NCBI RefSeq assembly: GCF_000005505.3
Contig: NC_016133.3
Span: 19,840,001-19,904,000 of the forward strand
Direction of reading: 5' to 3'
Origin: Brachypodium distachyon
Lineage: Eukaryota > Streptophyta > Magnoliopsida > Poales > Poaceae
Length of the DNA: 64,000 nucleotides
The position numbers and the translations under genes were made by a program. The notes below the pieces were generated by a model. The model saw only the letters and a program-made list of their open reading frames with translations, searched no databases and was not told where the DNA came from. Every line of letters starts with the position of its first letter. Position 1 is the stretch's first letter. Of the stretch, positions 1 to 9,898 are shown piece by piece.

Positions 1-376
1 GCAAAATCACATCGCCATTGTGGATGCAGGGGAAAGCAGACCTGGGCTGTTCTCTGTCCGTGAACACGTTCGAGATGAAGCAGTGGACCTTTGTTATACC
101 GTCAGGAGTTCCAACCAGTGGCAGATGGAGAAGACAATCCCATTGGATTCTGGGTACCGGTACTACATCAGAGGTGCAACAGAGAGGTACTTGCTCCTAG
201 TAAGGTGTCGCCGGGAAATGAATCTAAGATCGCTGCTGGATACCCGACACTTCGAGTGGTTCTCACTGGACTTCAAGACCTTGCAGCTTGAGAACGTGTG
301 CGTGTTGAAGCACGGAAGCCTACGTGCGCACATATATACCAATTTCCCACCATCGCTGTTGTCACCGACAGTATGA
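1..376 (+). CDS. F-box-type protein, 3' end only (partial)
   Basis: The frame is open from the left edge of the window (from base 2) to a TGA at 374-376, giving about 124 residues of a C-terminus. The residues around the strand-rich segment (HFEWFSLDFKTLQLENVC) and the closing YTNFPPSLLSPTV resemble the beta-rich tail of a large grass family of F-box proteins, which are substrate receptors of SCF ubiquitin ligases. The F-box itself would lie left of the window and is not visible, so the family call rests on recognition of the tail only. No frameshift or stop interrupts the visible part. The ATG at 20 is internal and should not be taken as the start. Confidence 0.6.
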   Translation, partial: QNHIAIVDAGESRPGLFSVREHVRDEAVDLCYTVRSSNQWQMEKTIPLDSGYRYYIRGATERYLLLVRCRREMNLRSLLDTRHFEWFSLDFKTLQLENVCVLKHGSLRAHIYTNFPPSLLSPTV

Positions 377-1440
377 AGTGGTAAACTTTTATTGCATCCT
401 AGTTATCTCCTTGCCAGTATAGTTATCGCTCATCACATGTACAGCTTGTCTGATGCTTGATAATCAATTATTGTAAATTGTAATGGCCAATTCTTCTTCA
501 CAACTGTTTAGTACAATAGTACTAGTGGTTGTTTTGTCTGCACTAGTACTAAATAGGTAATGAAGCTGATCAGGAACATAAATGTGACCTATTTCCTTTT
601 CTGTGCCGGTTGCCAGATTATCAGGCAGGTAAAAGGTAGGTAGGGTCTTGCAGACTATGTTTAGCATACAAATCCACGATTTAGAAGCCTTGATCACGGA
701 ACCGCAAAATCACTAGATCATCTCAATTAATTTGGCGTAATGGTTTACATTATGAAGCTAACTGAGAAATGATACAAGTTTAAATTCAGTTTACGTTCGG
801 TCGCAAAAAAACAAAAACGTCAGTGTACCTTGGGATAGTTAAGCATGACTTATTTTGCCCACCTTTCTTCTCATAGATATATAAGGAGGCAGTAATGCTT
901 TTTTTGGTCATACTCATGACTATGATGTTGATTTCTTCTCATAGATATATAAGGAGGCAGTGTATCTGGTATAGTTGCAAATAAGAGCCTGAATGATTGC
1001 TCTTAATAGTACGAGCAATCTATATCCTGTGTATGATATGTGAAAAATAGAAGTAACGAGCTTGATTCAAGTGCTCAGCTGTTTGGCCAAGGCGCCAGCA
1101 ATACCAAGAAAAGCTAGTATTATGCTTGGTCTGGAATTAGCATCGTGAGATCAAATAAGAGATGGACACCCTTGTTATTATGAGAGTTTAAATTCTGTAC
1201 ATTCCTCAATTACAATTCTCCAGGGTTTGAGCAAACGACATATTTTGTTTTAGGATGGCAGATGATATATTCTTAGTTTGTTGAAAGTCTAACAAGACTG
1301 GCTTGATTTGTTTTCCTTCCTGCAGTAACCTAACTTAGAAACTTGTCATACTGCTAGCTACATTACGAAATCCTTCAACGGGAACAGAAAATTTTGTACG
1401 AGTCAACCTTTTGATGTTTACATGCCTCCGTTTGTTGCTA
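377..1440. other. AT-rich stretch without a gene
   Basis: This is 3' flank of the F-box gene and intergenic DNA. No sustained reading frame with recognisable content is seen. A direct repeat of about 28 bp (TTCTCATAGATATATAAGGA and following bases) occurs near 869-896 and again near 935-962, so a short local duplication has happened here. Confidence 0.6.
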
Positions 1441-1990
1441 TAATGAAAAATCTGTAGCATATTGGTTTGGTACATACCCTAGATAATTCTTGTGTTGCCA
1501 CAGCCGTAACTGGTTAGTAGTAAGTGGTTATTGTCTTCCTTGTATTGTGTCGCCTATGAGCCAACTTTTCGTTCTCTTTGAATTTCTGATCTCAACATGT
1601 CTTTTCTTTAGGCGTACAGAACTCAAGAAATCATGTAAGAAATGATGGAGTGGATACCAGAAAATATGAGGCGCAGCCACAGATTCTTAATCTCGTAGCA
1701 AAGCACGGACATTTAGCTACTAATGAAAAATCTGCAGCATATTGGTTTGGTACATACCCTAGATAATTCTTGTGTTGCCACGGTCGTAACTGGTCAAGTG
1801 GTTATTGTCTTGCTTGTATTGTGTCGCCCATCAAGCCAACTTTTCGTTCTCTTTGAATTTCTGGTCTCCACATGTCTTTTCTTTAGGTGTACAGCACTCA
1901 AGAAATCATGTAATGTAAGAAATGATGGAGTGGATACCAGAAAATTAGGAGTGGATACCAGAAAATTAGGAGTGAATACCAGAAGCAGTT
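1441..1990. repeat. Tandem duplication of about 230 bp, offset 280 bp
   Basis: The segment from 1441 (TAATGAAAAATCTGTAGCAT) reappears from 1721 (TAATGAAAAATCTGCAGCAT) and the two run in parallel for about 230 bp with a few substitutions and small indels. The second copy ends in a further triplication of a roughly 20 bp unit (GTGGATACCAGAAAATTAGG) at about 1930-1988. The unit contains short coding-looking stretches but no intact frame runs through both copies. Confidence 0.75.
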
Positions 1991-2402
1991 TGGTGGCCAA
2001 CATGTGTGCTGATGGGTGGGCTCTAGTTGTGAGAAATGATGTTAAACCTGTGGATGTGGTCGATTTGTGCTTCGCGAAAATGATGACCACCCCAACAGTT
2101 GTGTTTAAGCGAAGAAGACCCCATCGATTGCGATTCTATGAAACCCTATACTCCAATATATTATGCGTTCACTAAGTTTGACTCACAAGTGGATGCATAC
2201 TTTATTGATTTTTTTTCCTTTGTTGACAACACAAATCGCGTACAACGTACATACATTACAGACGACCATAGGGAAAAACAAAATATGTATATATAGAGTG
2301 CGGTTGATTATTCATGACTCATGCGGCTCTCTTGGACATGTACTCCTCCATATTGCCGTAGGTAGAAATAGCCAATGCGTATGCGCATCAAGCACTTTGT
2401 AG

Positions 2403-3123
2403 CTATAGCTGCTTGATATCAACATTGATCCTCCTTCGAGCGTGCGCCTTGACCTTGGCGATGGTGACCGTGAGCTTGCCGGAGGCCAGCTCGGCCCTGA
2501 CGTCCTCCCTAGTGTACCCCGCCGGCACGAGCAGGCGGGCGCAGACGCCGCCGTCGTGCACCGGCTCCCTGCTCGGGTCCAGCCTCTTCTTGACGACCAG
2601 CACGTCCTCGTCCAGCTCCACCACGAGGTCCTCCTTGGACAGCCCCGGCACGTCGAACTGCATGCTCACCGTCTCCGCCTCCTCCTTCATCTGCCACCGC
2701 TCCCCCGGCTTCGTCGGCACCGGGTGCACCAGAGCTATATATATATACAAGAATGAAATGTACACATAGATCATCAGAACCGGCAATTAACGACGTGGCG
2801 AAAATGTTACTCCGCCCGACCCATAACAAGTGTCTCGGATTTAGTACAACTTTATACTAACTTTGTATTAAATCCGGGACACTTATTATGAATAGGAGGA
2901 AGTAACATTGTGTGTTTAGGTTGATGTATAATTTACCGAAGGGTGAGATACTGAACGGTTGCAGGGCCTTTGGGTTGTTTGCAAAGCATAGGGACGACGA
3001 CTTGCGCTGGAAAGAAGGGAGAGCAACCGTGGCTGCCTTCCACGGTCCTAGGAGCCGACCGCCGGAGGAGCTCGGCGGTGCCGCCCCAAGTCCCAGGAGG
3101 TTGCAAGAGGTAACCGTCGACAT
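2403..3123 (-). CDS. Small heat shock protein (HSP20 family), organelle-targeted
   Basis: Two exons, 3123-2937 and 2734-2403, encode about 172 residues. The intron has a GT donor (2936-2935) and AG acceptor (2736-2735) and splits an Ala codon after its first base. Exon 1 encodes a Ser/Pro/Ala-rich, acid-poor N-terminus (MSTVTSCNLLGLGAAPPSSS onward) that reads like a plastid or mitochondrial transit peptide. Exon 2 encodes the alpha-crystallin domain, with WQMKEEAETVSMQFDVPGLS, the DVLVVKKRL strand, and a C-terminal INVDI that fits the I-x-I/V anchoring motif. Such proteins are ATP-independent holdases that keep heat-denatured proteins soluble. A close relative lies head-to-head at 5555-6285 with an intron in the same place. 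A MITE sits inside the intron. The ATG at 3123 gives a clean transit peptide; the upstream in-frame stretch looks like 5' UTR. Confidence 0.85.
2810..2902. mobile_element. Stowaway-like MITE inside the sHSP intron
   Basis: A 93 bp element begins CTCCGCCCGACCCATAACAA and ends with the imperfect inverted complement TTATTATGAATAGGAGGAAG, flanked by TA on both sides (2808-2809 and 2903-2904). The inner part is also nearly palindromic (GTGTCTCGGATTTAGTAC against GTATTAAATCCGGGACAC), as in Tc1/Mariner-derived Stowaway MITEs. It occupies roughly half of the 202 bp intron of the sHSP gene without touching either splice site. Confidence 0.8.
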
Positions 3124-3228
3124 GGAAATTTCTTGCTTTTGATTGATCGTGGTAATTAAGATCGCAAGCTGGAAAGAGTACGTAGAAGAAAGGTTGAGTG
3201 GTGGAATGGAATGCATTTCTAGGGGCCT

Positions 3229-3236
3229 CTTATATA
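3229..3236 (-). promoter_or_regulatory. TATA box of the minus-strand sHSP gene
   Basis: On the minus strand the sequence reads TATATAAG about 105 bases before the start codon at 3123, a usual distance for a plant TATA element with a 70-80 base leader. Confidence 0.5.
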
Positions 3237-5501
3237 CGGTCAGTAGTGCTGATGGGAGCGTGTCACCTTTGCTTGCGCCATCGGCCATGCAGTGATGCAG
3301 GGAATAAAGAGTTGAGTTGCTTTTGTTAAAGGAGATATTTGTAATTGGCACTGATACCTATCTTGTTCTTGCCAAGGAGGGAAAGAATATCACCAAACAA
3401 CCCATATCACATACTTCACTTGATCTATCTCAATCAGTTCAAAATAGGCGCCGGTGAAAAACATGTCGGTCGTCTTTCCATGCAGTACTCAAATTTTCAC
3501 AATACATCTAATATTTGTAAAGAAACACCGAGTGCATCGTATACTAAAACACAAATACACACCACCTCAGATTATCTTCAAAGCCAAGCACTGGATTCGA
3601 CTATGAGATTTCTGCTTCCCGCGCACCTGCAGGATCCTTTGGCTACTGGATGCAACCGGTTGGAGATGGTATCTTGGGATATCTTCAATCAGACTGGCTG
3701 GCAGTGTACTAGGCGTCTTGAAGCATAGAGGTCGCTAGGTTGATTTCTTTCGCTGGCTTATTTTCGTATCCACGATCTCCGGTCGGTGAACTGTATGACT
3801 TGTACGTTTTAAGGCTGAGTGCATCGACTGATGCAGAGGCTGGGGACTTTCCTCTTTTCAAAAAAAACACACCACCCCAGGTATACACTCACATAATTTC
3901 TGGCAAAAATTAGAATTGCAGAGCATCAAGATTAACTATATAATACACTCTTACAACATAAATGTATGTTCAAATTTAACCGTCAATGGGTGATGACAGA
4001 GAGCGGAGACATGTATGGGAGATGGAGTTTCGTGAAACCGTCAAAGAGAAATAGCAAGAACCAAGAGAGGCAACGGTGGAGAGAGTTACTCTGTCAATGT
4101 AAAAATTCCAGGACAAATCCTAAACCGAGAAATCCAAAAATATAAAGACAAATTGATCCTTAATCTCCCATCACAGGTCCATATGTCTTTGTTACTCGTT
4201 GCCAAATTGATTCTTAATTGCAACTCCACTCAGTGTTGCATTGTAGTTGACATAGTGGAAAATTTACTCAGGAGTAAAACTCATAGACTTCAATGCCCTT
4301 CTTGGGAGGAAGTTTTTCTTCGTTCCCTCAATTCTCAAATTTGTCTTTTTATGGATGGAGAGAGTATAGGATTAGCCTTAGGTTTGGTTTTAGGTTTGGT
4401 GCACACAAACAGAAAATGAGCCAAATGTACCTGTATGCAGAGGCGGAGACAAGCCTCGGATGGCAAGGGGGGCCATATGTCCCCGGGCTTGAAACTTCGT
4501 TCTTTGGTAAATTATGATAATTTCAAGTTTGGCCTAGAGTGTCTATTCCTTAATTACTCCTGCTACAGTCTCATACTTCGAAATAGTGTCACTGACGTCT
4601 TAAAAATCTGGAATTATAAATTCTCTAAAATGAGTACTTTGTTGTAAATGGAAAATCAACATACTATCTAGGGACAAAATTTTCTTTTAGTCTCTTATGT
4701 AACTGTCAACTAACGGTCAACTAACGGTAGTGCCATATTTGTACCCCATGAAAAATTTGAGCGGCAATTTTGAAACAACAAAATTCTGAGTGACATTTGG
4801 GCATATGGCCAAAATTTGAGTGGCAGATATGGAATTCTCTCTCTGATCTTTGCTAGGTGTTCAATGTTGGTGGCGCCTTCTGTCCGAGGAGTGAGACAGC
4901 AGGGTCGGGTTCCATGATCACCAGGGCAACATTCTAGACCGTCTATGGGGCAAGATCTTAATTAAATAGACCTGTATTCTTTGAAATTTTGATACTGAGT
5001 CTATTTTGTAGATCGGCAATACAACGAATGAGATCTATAATATGTCAACATTTGGTCAAGAAAACAAACAAAAAAAAGATGTCCAATTCCTGCAGCTAGG
5101 CCAAACACAAATTAAAGTAGGGAACCAATCACACCGTATGGTAGGCCAAACACAAATGAGATCTATTTTGTAAGTAGTGACCATCGCATCTCTCTCCTTC
5201 TGAAGGTAGGAAGAAATAGGAAAAAGGAGCAAAAATAAAGAAGCATGTCCTGTCCTAGCAAATACGGGCAACTCCACACATCGTCCAAAAGCCCACAACA
5301 GCAAGATTTGCATATGCCCATCTGAAGGATCGCCGCTTTGCGTGCCAAAACATCTTCCCATTCTCGGCCAATAACCAGCCTGCCTGAGACCTCTCTCTTT
5401 ATTCCTTCTCAACCCGACGAAGCAAAGGTGGCTTCATCACCAAAGGACCGGACACGCCACGATCTCTCCCTGCCTAAACGCTTGTGTCTTCCATGTACTA
5501 G
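3237..5501. other. Intergenic region between the two sHSP genes, no gene seen
   Basis: About 2.3 kb, AT-rich, with many stops in all frames. Short open stretches here look like chance. The right end (about 5340-5500) must hold the promoter of the plus-strand sHSP gene. I could not place a clean GAAnnTTCnnGAA heat shock element by eye. Confidence 0.55.
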
Positions 5502-5508
5502 TATAAAT
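5502..5508 (+). promoter_or_regulatory. TATA box of the plus-strand sHSP gene
   Basis: TATAAAT lies about 53 bases before the start codon at 5555, implying a very short leader of about 20-25 bases. Confidence 0.5.
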
Positions 5509-5554
5509 TGGAAATGGCTGAAGTAGTACGAGTTGTCAAGTGCAACTTGTAGCG

Positions 5555-6285
5555 ATGTCGACGATTAATGTTTCCTCTTACACTGTTGTGTGCCGCCGTT
5601 CGCGGCCGCTGCCAGCTAGTTCAGCCGGCACTACGCCGGCTAGTCGTTTTTGGAGGCCGCGGCCGACGTTTCCTGCTACTCCTGTCGCAATCAAGTGCCG
5701 ACGGCCCATGTCCGTAACCTGCGCCCAGCGGCCGGCGTTCAGCATCCCCCCTACTGGTAAACTAATTAAACACCTTCCAGATCAACGTACATTTCTTTCT
5801 CCATATGGAGTTGTAGGAAGTTAAACTCTAGTGTATTTGGGTTTGTTTGTGCAGCTCTGCTGTACCCGGTGCCTCCGGATGTGAAGGAGCGGTGGGAGAT
5901 CAAGGATGAGAAAGACCATGTGAAGCTATGGTTCCAGGTGCCCGGGCTGTCGGAGGGGGACCTGAAGGTCAGCACCAGCGAAGACATGCTCGAGATCGAG
6001 AGGATCGGCGGCGCCAAGACCGGCCCCGTTGACGGGGTGGGCTTCTTCCACGTGAGGCTGCTCATGACCAAGGAGTACGACAGCGCCAATGTCACGGCGG
6101 AGCTCAAGGCCGGGATGTTGGAGATCACCGTCGGCAAGACCAAGGGCCGCAAGCCCCACACAGTCTTCGGGCCCAAAGACACAGTCCAGTCTGGTAACAG
6201 CCCAGGCTCAGGAACGAACGGAGTAGGGACCCAGCCCAACTCAAAACCAGAACAGAAGATGGGCAAGAATGGAGCCCAAGGCTAA
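5555..6285 (+). CDS. Small heat shock protein (HSP20 family) with extended tail
   Basis: Two exons, 5555-5756 and 5855-6285, encode about 210 residues. The intron (GT at 5757, AG at 5853-5854) breaks an Ala codon after base one, exactly as in the minus-strand sHSP gene, and the sequences flanking the junction match (FSIPPT-ALLYPVP against FSISPF-ALVHPVP), so the two are paralogues. Exon 1 is a Ser/Arg/Pro-rich transit-type peptide. The alpha-crystallin domain runs from about residue 75 (KERWEIKDEKDHVKLWFQVP) through DMLEIERIGG and ELKAGMLEITVGK. After GRKPHTVFGPKD comes a roughly 40-residue hydrophilic Gly/Asn/Pro/Lys tail, and the usual I-x-I motif is missing. The tail could be a real extension or read-out after an old frameshift. 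The start at 5555 is the first ATG in frame and matches the Met-Ser-Thr start of the paralogue. Confidence 0.82.
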
Positions 6286-8146
6286 GATAGTTTTGGGATC
6301 TCCCAAGAAGAAAAAAACTCAGGACTGGTCGGTCGGCCCAAACCGAATTTCCCAAGGAGACCAATGGCAGGGCATTGTTGACATCCTTTTCCATCATTCC
6401 ATGTTCGTCTGCACTTTGCTCGCGAATCTGGTCTCCGTTTGTTTGAAAAAAAATAAGGTCTCATTGAACCATGTTTACTCTAGGAATGATAGAGACAGCG
6501 TGAGCCATGATTTCAAGTAAACATTACTCCGTACTATTTTTGCACAAAATTACTATTGTCTGGGATTCAAGGTAATGGAGCTTCCAACATGAGAATAATT
6601 TCCTTTAGTCTTGGAGCAAATTATAATTTTAATCCTTTAAGCGTGAACAGCACAACAGGTGCCGTGGGAACGAATATCCAATTCAAGAAACATGAGTACT
6701 AACATGTCCATTCAGTGACATGTTAAGGTGTGTTTATATGACATGAAATTAGTATCGCTAGATTCGTTATCACACTACTCCATAATACTTTACTTGTGGT
6801 ATCATGTCATATAAAACCACAACTTAACATAGTAATCTGAAGTCTTGTCTTAACGAAAACTAATATGCCCTCGAATGAGTAACGTACATGCATATGTCGA
6901 GGGAGCGAAGGTTTGTGTGACATGCTTCACCGGCACGCTCATTCATTCAAGCACGTGTACTATACTAGGATAACGTATGTACACACGCAATATAATATCA
7001 ATGCATGTAGTGTGGTGGTTATGGTTATCTGTCCGTCTTAAATTCCGAGTTCGTTGAGCGTCCCAGAGAGAAAGAAAGTCGATCTCCCGTAGCCCGCCGG
7101 CGCGAGTGAACAAGCCAGCCAGCTGGCAGCTGCAACGACCACACTCGATCGTTTTCCCATCCCGGCCGCCACCTGGTCAGGCTCAAGTCGCGCACCTTCA
7201 CACCATTTGGCTGCCTTGCTGGCTTGTCCAGGTGTCTCAATTTTGTGCAAGCTGCCTCTTGCATGGAGATCTCAAGGATGTGTGGCCTTTATGTGCTTAG
7301 GTCATCGCAAATGTATAAGACCAACCTTTACCATAAATTAGGTCTCACATATCTTATGGGCATATTCCACGATGTATATGGCTACACGCAACCTGCCACA
7401 TGTAAGAAAGATAATAAAGAGAAAAAATAAAAATTATAATATTTAGTGCTTGTGGGCAGCCCATAAGTTTAAGGTCGTCCACAAGTTTAAAGACAACTAT
7501 GTTTTTTTCCATGATGTATAAGGTCGATCTTGATTAAGCCTTGCCACATAGAAATTAAGATTAGGTTTTTTTGCAAATGGGCGCCGAAGAACCTCCGCAA
7601 TGCATAAAGTTGTTCTTAAAGGTCACATTTTTGCTTATGACAATTTTTTTAGCACATTGTGGATGCCCTAATTAACAACATTACATTGCACAAGCGATCG
7701 AGCGAGAGGAGCACTGCTTACCCGCTTATTGCCTTCAAAATTATTATAATTACACATTCCATATAATATTGTTCTAATCGATGGTCATACTTAAATCTCA
7801 AAATATATGGACACCGTTTTTTTTTGAGAGAGTACTTGTTTTGATAATAACTTAAAGTGAAAGTAACAATGGAAAATGTTTTAAAAAATGCCGAATTTGT
7901 ATTTAAAGAACTCTCCCCTTTTTCCAAAGTCTTGCTATAGATGAACAAATATAAAAAGAATTGTGAGGGCCGGGAAGCTGAAGAAATATAATCCAGGATT
8001 AAAAAGTTAAATCAAATTCACCACTCAGGTTTTCTGGCCTACCCTCACCTAAATTTGACCGCTAAAATGGCACGACAGGCTCCGGTTTCTCCACAAGCCG
8101 TTAGCTACTTCGCGGCAACTGCAGCCTGCCCCTCCATTTCGTTGCC
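6286..8146. other. Intergenic region, no gene seen
   Basis: AT-rich, without a credible coding frame. Stretches such as 6660-6840 (ATATGACATG near 6736 and CATGTCATAT near 6803) contain short inverted repeats suggestive of degraded MITEs. A clearer candidate is listed separately. Confidence 0.5.
7298..7621. mobile_element. Possible Tourist/Harbinger-type MITE
   Basis: The left part reads CATCGCAAATGTATAAGACC followed by AACCTTTA. The right part, read on the other strand, gives TTTAAGAACAACTTTATGCA followed by TTGCGGAGG. These are imperfect terminal inverted repeats of the kind seen in grass MITEs with a conserved CGCAATGTATAAG core. No clean target duplication is seen, so the ends are approximate. 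Confidence 0.35.
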
Positions 8147-8153
8147 TATAAGT
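8147..8153 (+). promoter_or_regulatory. TATA box of the ketoacyl-CoA synthase gene
   Basis: TATAAGT about 84 bases before the start codon at 8231, in a GC-richer promoter-like stretch. Confidence 0.45.
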
Positions 8154-8230
8154 TCACTTCTTGGCTATCTCGTGCCATTACCAGACTCCAACGGCACACA
8201 CAAAGAAGTCACCAACTCGAAGCTAAAAAC

Positions 8231-9898
8231 ATGTCGTCCACGGCGGCCGTCATGGAACGCGAGCGCCTGACGGCCGAGATCACGCCGCCGGTCAGTGTCG
8301 GTTTCGAGACTAGGGCCGAGGACCAGCAACGGCTGGCGCCCAGCATCGTGATCAAGATCCGGCGCCGGCTCCCGGACTTCGCGCGGTCCGTGAACCTCAA
8401 GTACGTCAAGCTGGGCCTCTGCTCCGGGGGCTTCCTCCCGGCGCCGGCTTCGTCCTGGGCCGCGCTCGCGCTCGCGCCGCCTCTCCTGGCCGCCGCAGCG
8501 TACTCGTTCGCGCGCCTGGAGCAGCTCGAACTCGGCGCGCTCCACTCGGCCTCCTTGGACCTCCTGAGCTGCGTCGCATTGCTCGGCACGGCGCTGTTGT
8601 TCCTGACCGTGAGCTACCTGAAGCGGCCACGGCCCGTGTACCTCGTGGATTTCGCCTGCTACAAGCCCGACGAGGCGCAGGCCATCTCCAAGGAAGGCTT
8701 CCTCGACATGACGCAGAGCACGGGCTTCTTCAACGCGGAGGCGCTCGACTTCCAGACCAAGATCACGAACCGCTCCGGGCTCGGCGACCGGACCTACCTT
8801 CCCCCGGGCATCCAGTCCCGCCCGCCCAAGCTGTCCATGGCGGCAGCGCGCGCCGAGGCGGAAGCCGTCATGTTCGGTTGCCTGGACGCGCTCTTCGCCG
8901 CGACCGGCATCGACCCGCGCCGGGACGTGCGCGTGCTCGTCGTCAACTGCAGCCTCTTCAACCCGACCCCGTCGCTGGCGTCCATGGTGGTGAACCGCTA
9001 CAGGATGCGCGAGGACGTCAAGTCCTTCAACCTCGGCGGCATGGGCTGCAGCGCCGGGCTGATCGCCGTCGACCTCGCCAGGGACCTCCTCCAGGTCCAG
9101 GCCAACAGAGACTCGTACGCCGTGGTTGTCAGCACGGAGAACATCACGCTCAACTGGTACTTCGGCAACGAGAGATCCATGCTGCTCTCGAACTGCATCT
9201 TCCGCATGGGCGGCGCGGCGGCGCTGCTGTCCAACGACTCCCGGCGCGACGCCCGTCGCGCCAAGTACCAGCTGCTCCACACGGTGCGCACGCACAAGGG
9301 CGCGGCCGACGAGTGCTTCAACTGCGTGTACCAGCGCGAGGACGACGAGGGAAGTAAAGTCGGGGTGTCGCTGGCGCGCGAGCTCATGGCGGTGGCCGGG
9401 GACGCGCTCAAGACGAACATCACCACGCTGGGGCCGCTCGTGCTCCCGCTCCCCGAGCAGCTCAAGTTCCTCTGGTCACTGGCGATGCGCCGGGTGTTCC
9501 GCGTCAAGGGCGCGCGCCCCTACATCCCGGACTTCCGGCGCGCGTTCGAGCACTTCTGCGTGCACGCAGGGGGGCGCGCCGTGCTGGAGGAGGTGCAGCG
9601 GAGCCTGGGGCTGGAGGACGCCGACATGGAGCCCAGCAAGTGCACGCTGCACCGCTTCGGCAACACCAGCAGCAGCTCGCTCTGGTACGAGCTGGCCTAC
9701 GCCGAGGCCAAGGGCCGCGTCCGCCGCGGCCACCGCGTCTGGCAGATCGGCTTCGGCTCCGGGTTCAAGTGCAACAGCGCCGTCTGGCGTGTGCTCCGTG
9801 ACGTGCCGGCCGTGTCCAGCGGCGCCGGCGAGCAGAGGTGCGGCTGCAACCCGTGGGTGGACAGCGTGGAGAGCTACCCGCCCAAAACATACATTTGA
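8231..9898 (+). CDS. 3-ketoacyl-CoA synthase (FAE1/KCS family), complete and intronless
   Basis: The single exon encodes 555 residues, about 40-60 longer than most KCS proteins. KCS condenses malonyl-CoA with a long-chain acyl-CoA, the first and specificity-setting step of very-long-chain fatty acid elongation for waxes, suberin and sphingolipids, in the ER membrane. Two N-terminal hydrophobic segments are visible (about residues 72-95 and 108-130), followed by the FAE1 core from [10 protein letters not shown]. Catalytic residues are in place: Cys273 in [10 protein letters not shown], His445 in [10 protein letters not shown] and Asn478 in [10 protein letters not shown]; their spacing (172 and 33) is close to FAE1. 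The glycine-rich [15 protein letters not shown] closes the thiolase-like fold. The segment before the first membrane helix ([10 protein letters not shown]) resembles the KCS4/KCS11-like clade, but I do not assign a member. Very high GC at third positions is normal for intronless grass genes. Confidence 0.95.
   Translation: MSSTAAVMERERLTAEITPPVSVGFETRAEDQQRLAPSIVIKIRRRLPDFARSVNLKYVKLGLCSGGFLPAPASSWAALALAPPLLAAAAYSFARLEQLELGALHSASLDLLSCVALLGTALLFLTVSYLKRPRPVYLVDFACYKPDEAQAISKEGFLDMTQSTGFFNAEALDFQTKITNRSGLGDRTYLPPGIQSRPPKLSMAAARAEAEAVMFGCLDALFAATGIDPRRDVRVLVVNCSLFNPTPSLASMVVNRYRMREDVKSFNLGGMGCSAGLIAVDLARDLLQVQANRDSYAVVVSTENITLNWYFGNERSMLLSNCIFRMGGAAALLSNDSRRDARRAKYQLLHTVRTHKGAADECFNCVYQREDDEGSKVGVSLARELMAVAGDALKTNITTLGPLVLPLPEQLKFLWSLAMRRVFRVKGARPYIPDFRRAFEHFCVHAGGRAVLEEVQRSLGLEDADMEPSKCTLHRFGNTSSSSLWYELAYAEAKGRVRRGHRVWQIGFGSGFKCNSAVWRVLRDVPAVSSGAGEQRCGCNPWVDSVESYPPKTYI

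Noticed and set aside
5540..5554. Earlier start (GTG at 5,540) for the plus-strand sHSP
   Set aside because: Non-ATG codon in a plant nuclear gene. The ATG at 5,555 aligns with the start of the paralogue.
8165..9295. Long minus-strand open frame opposite the ketoacyl-CoA synthase gene
   Set aside because: It arises from the GC-rich third positions of the KCS coding strand. The plus-strand product has a full catalytic triad and family motifs, while the minus translation has none.
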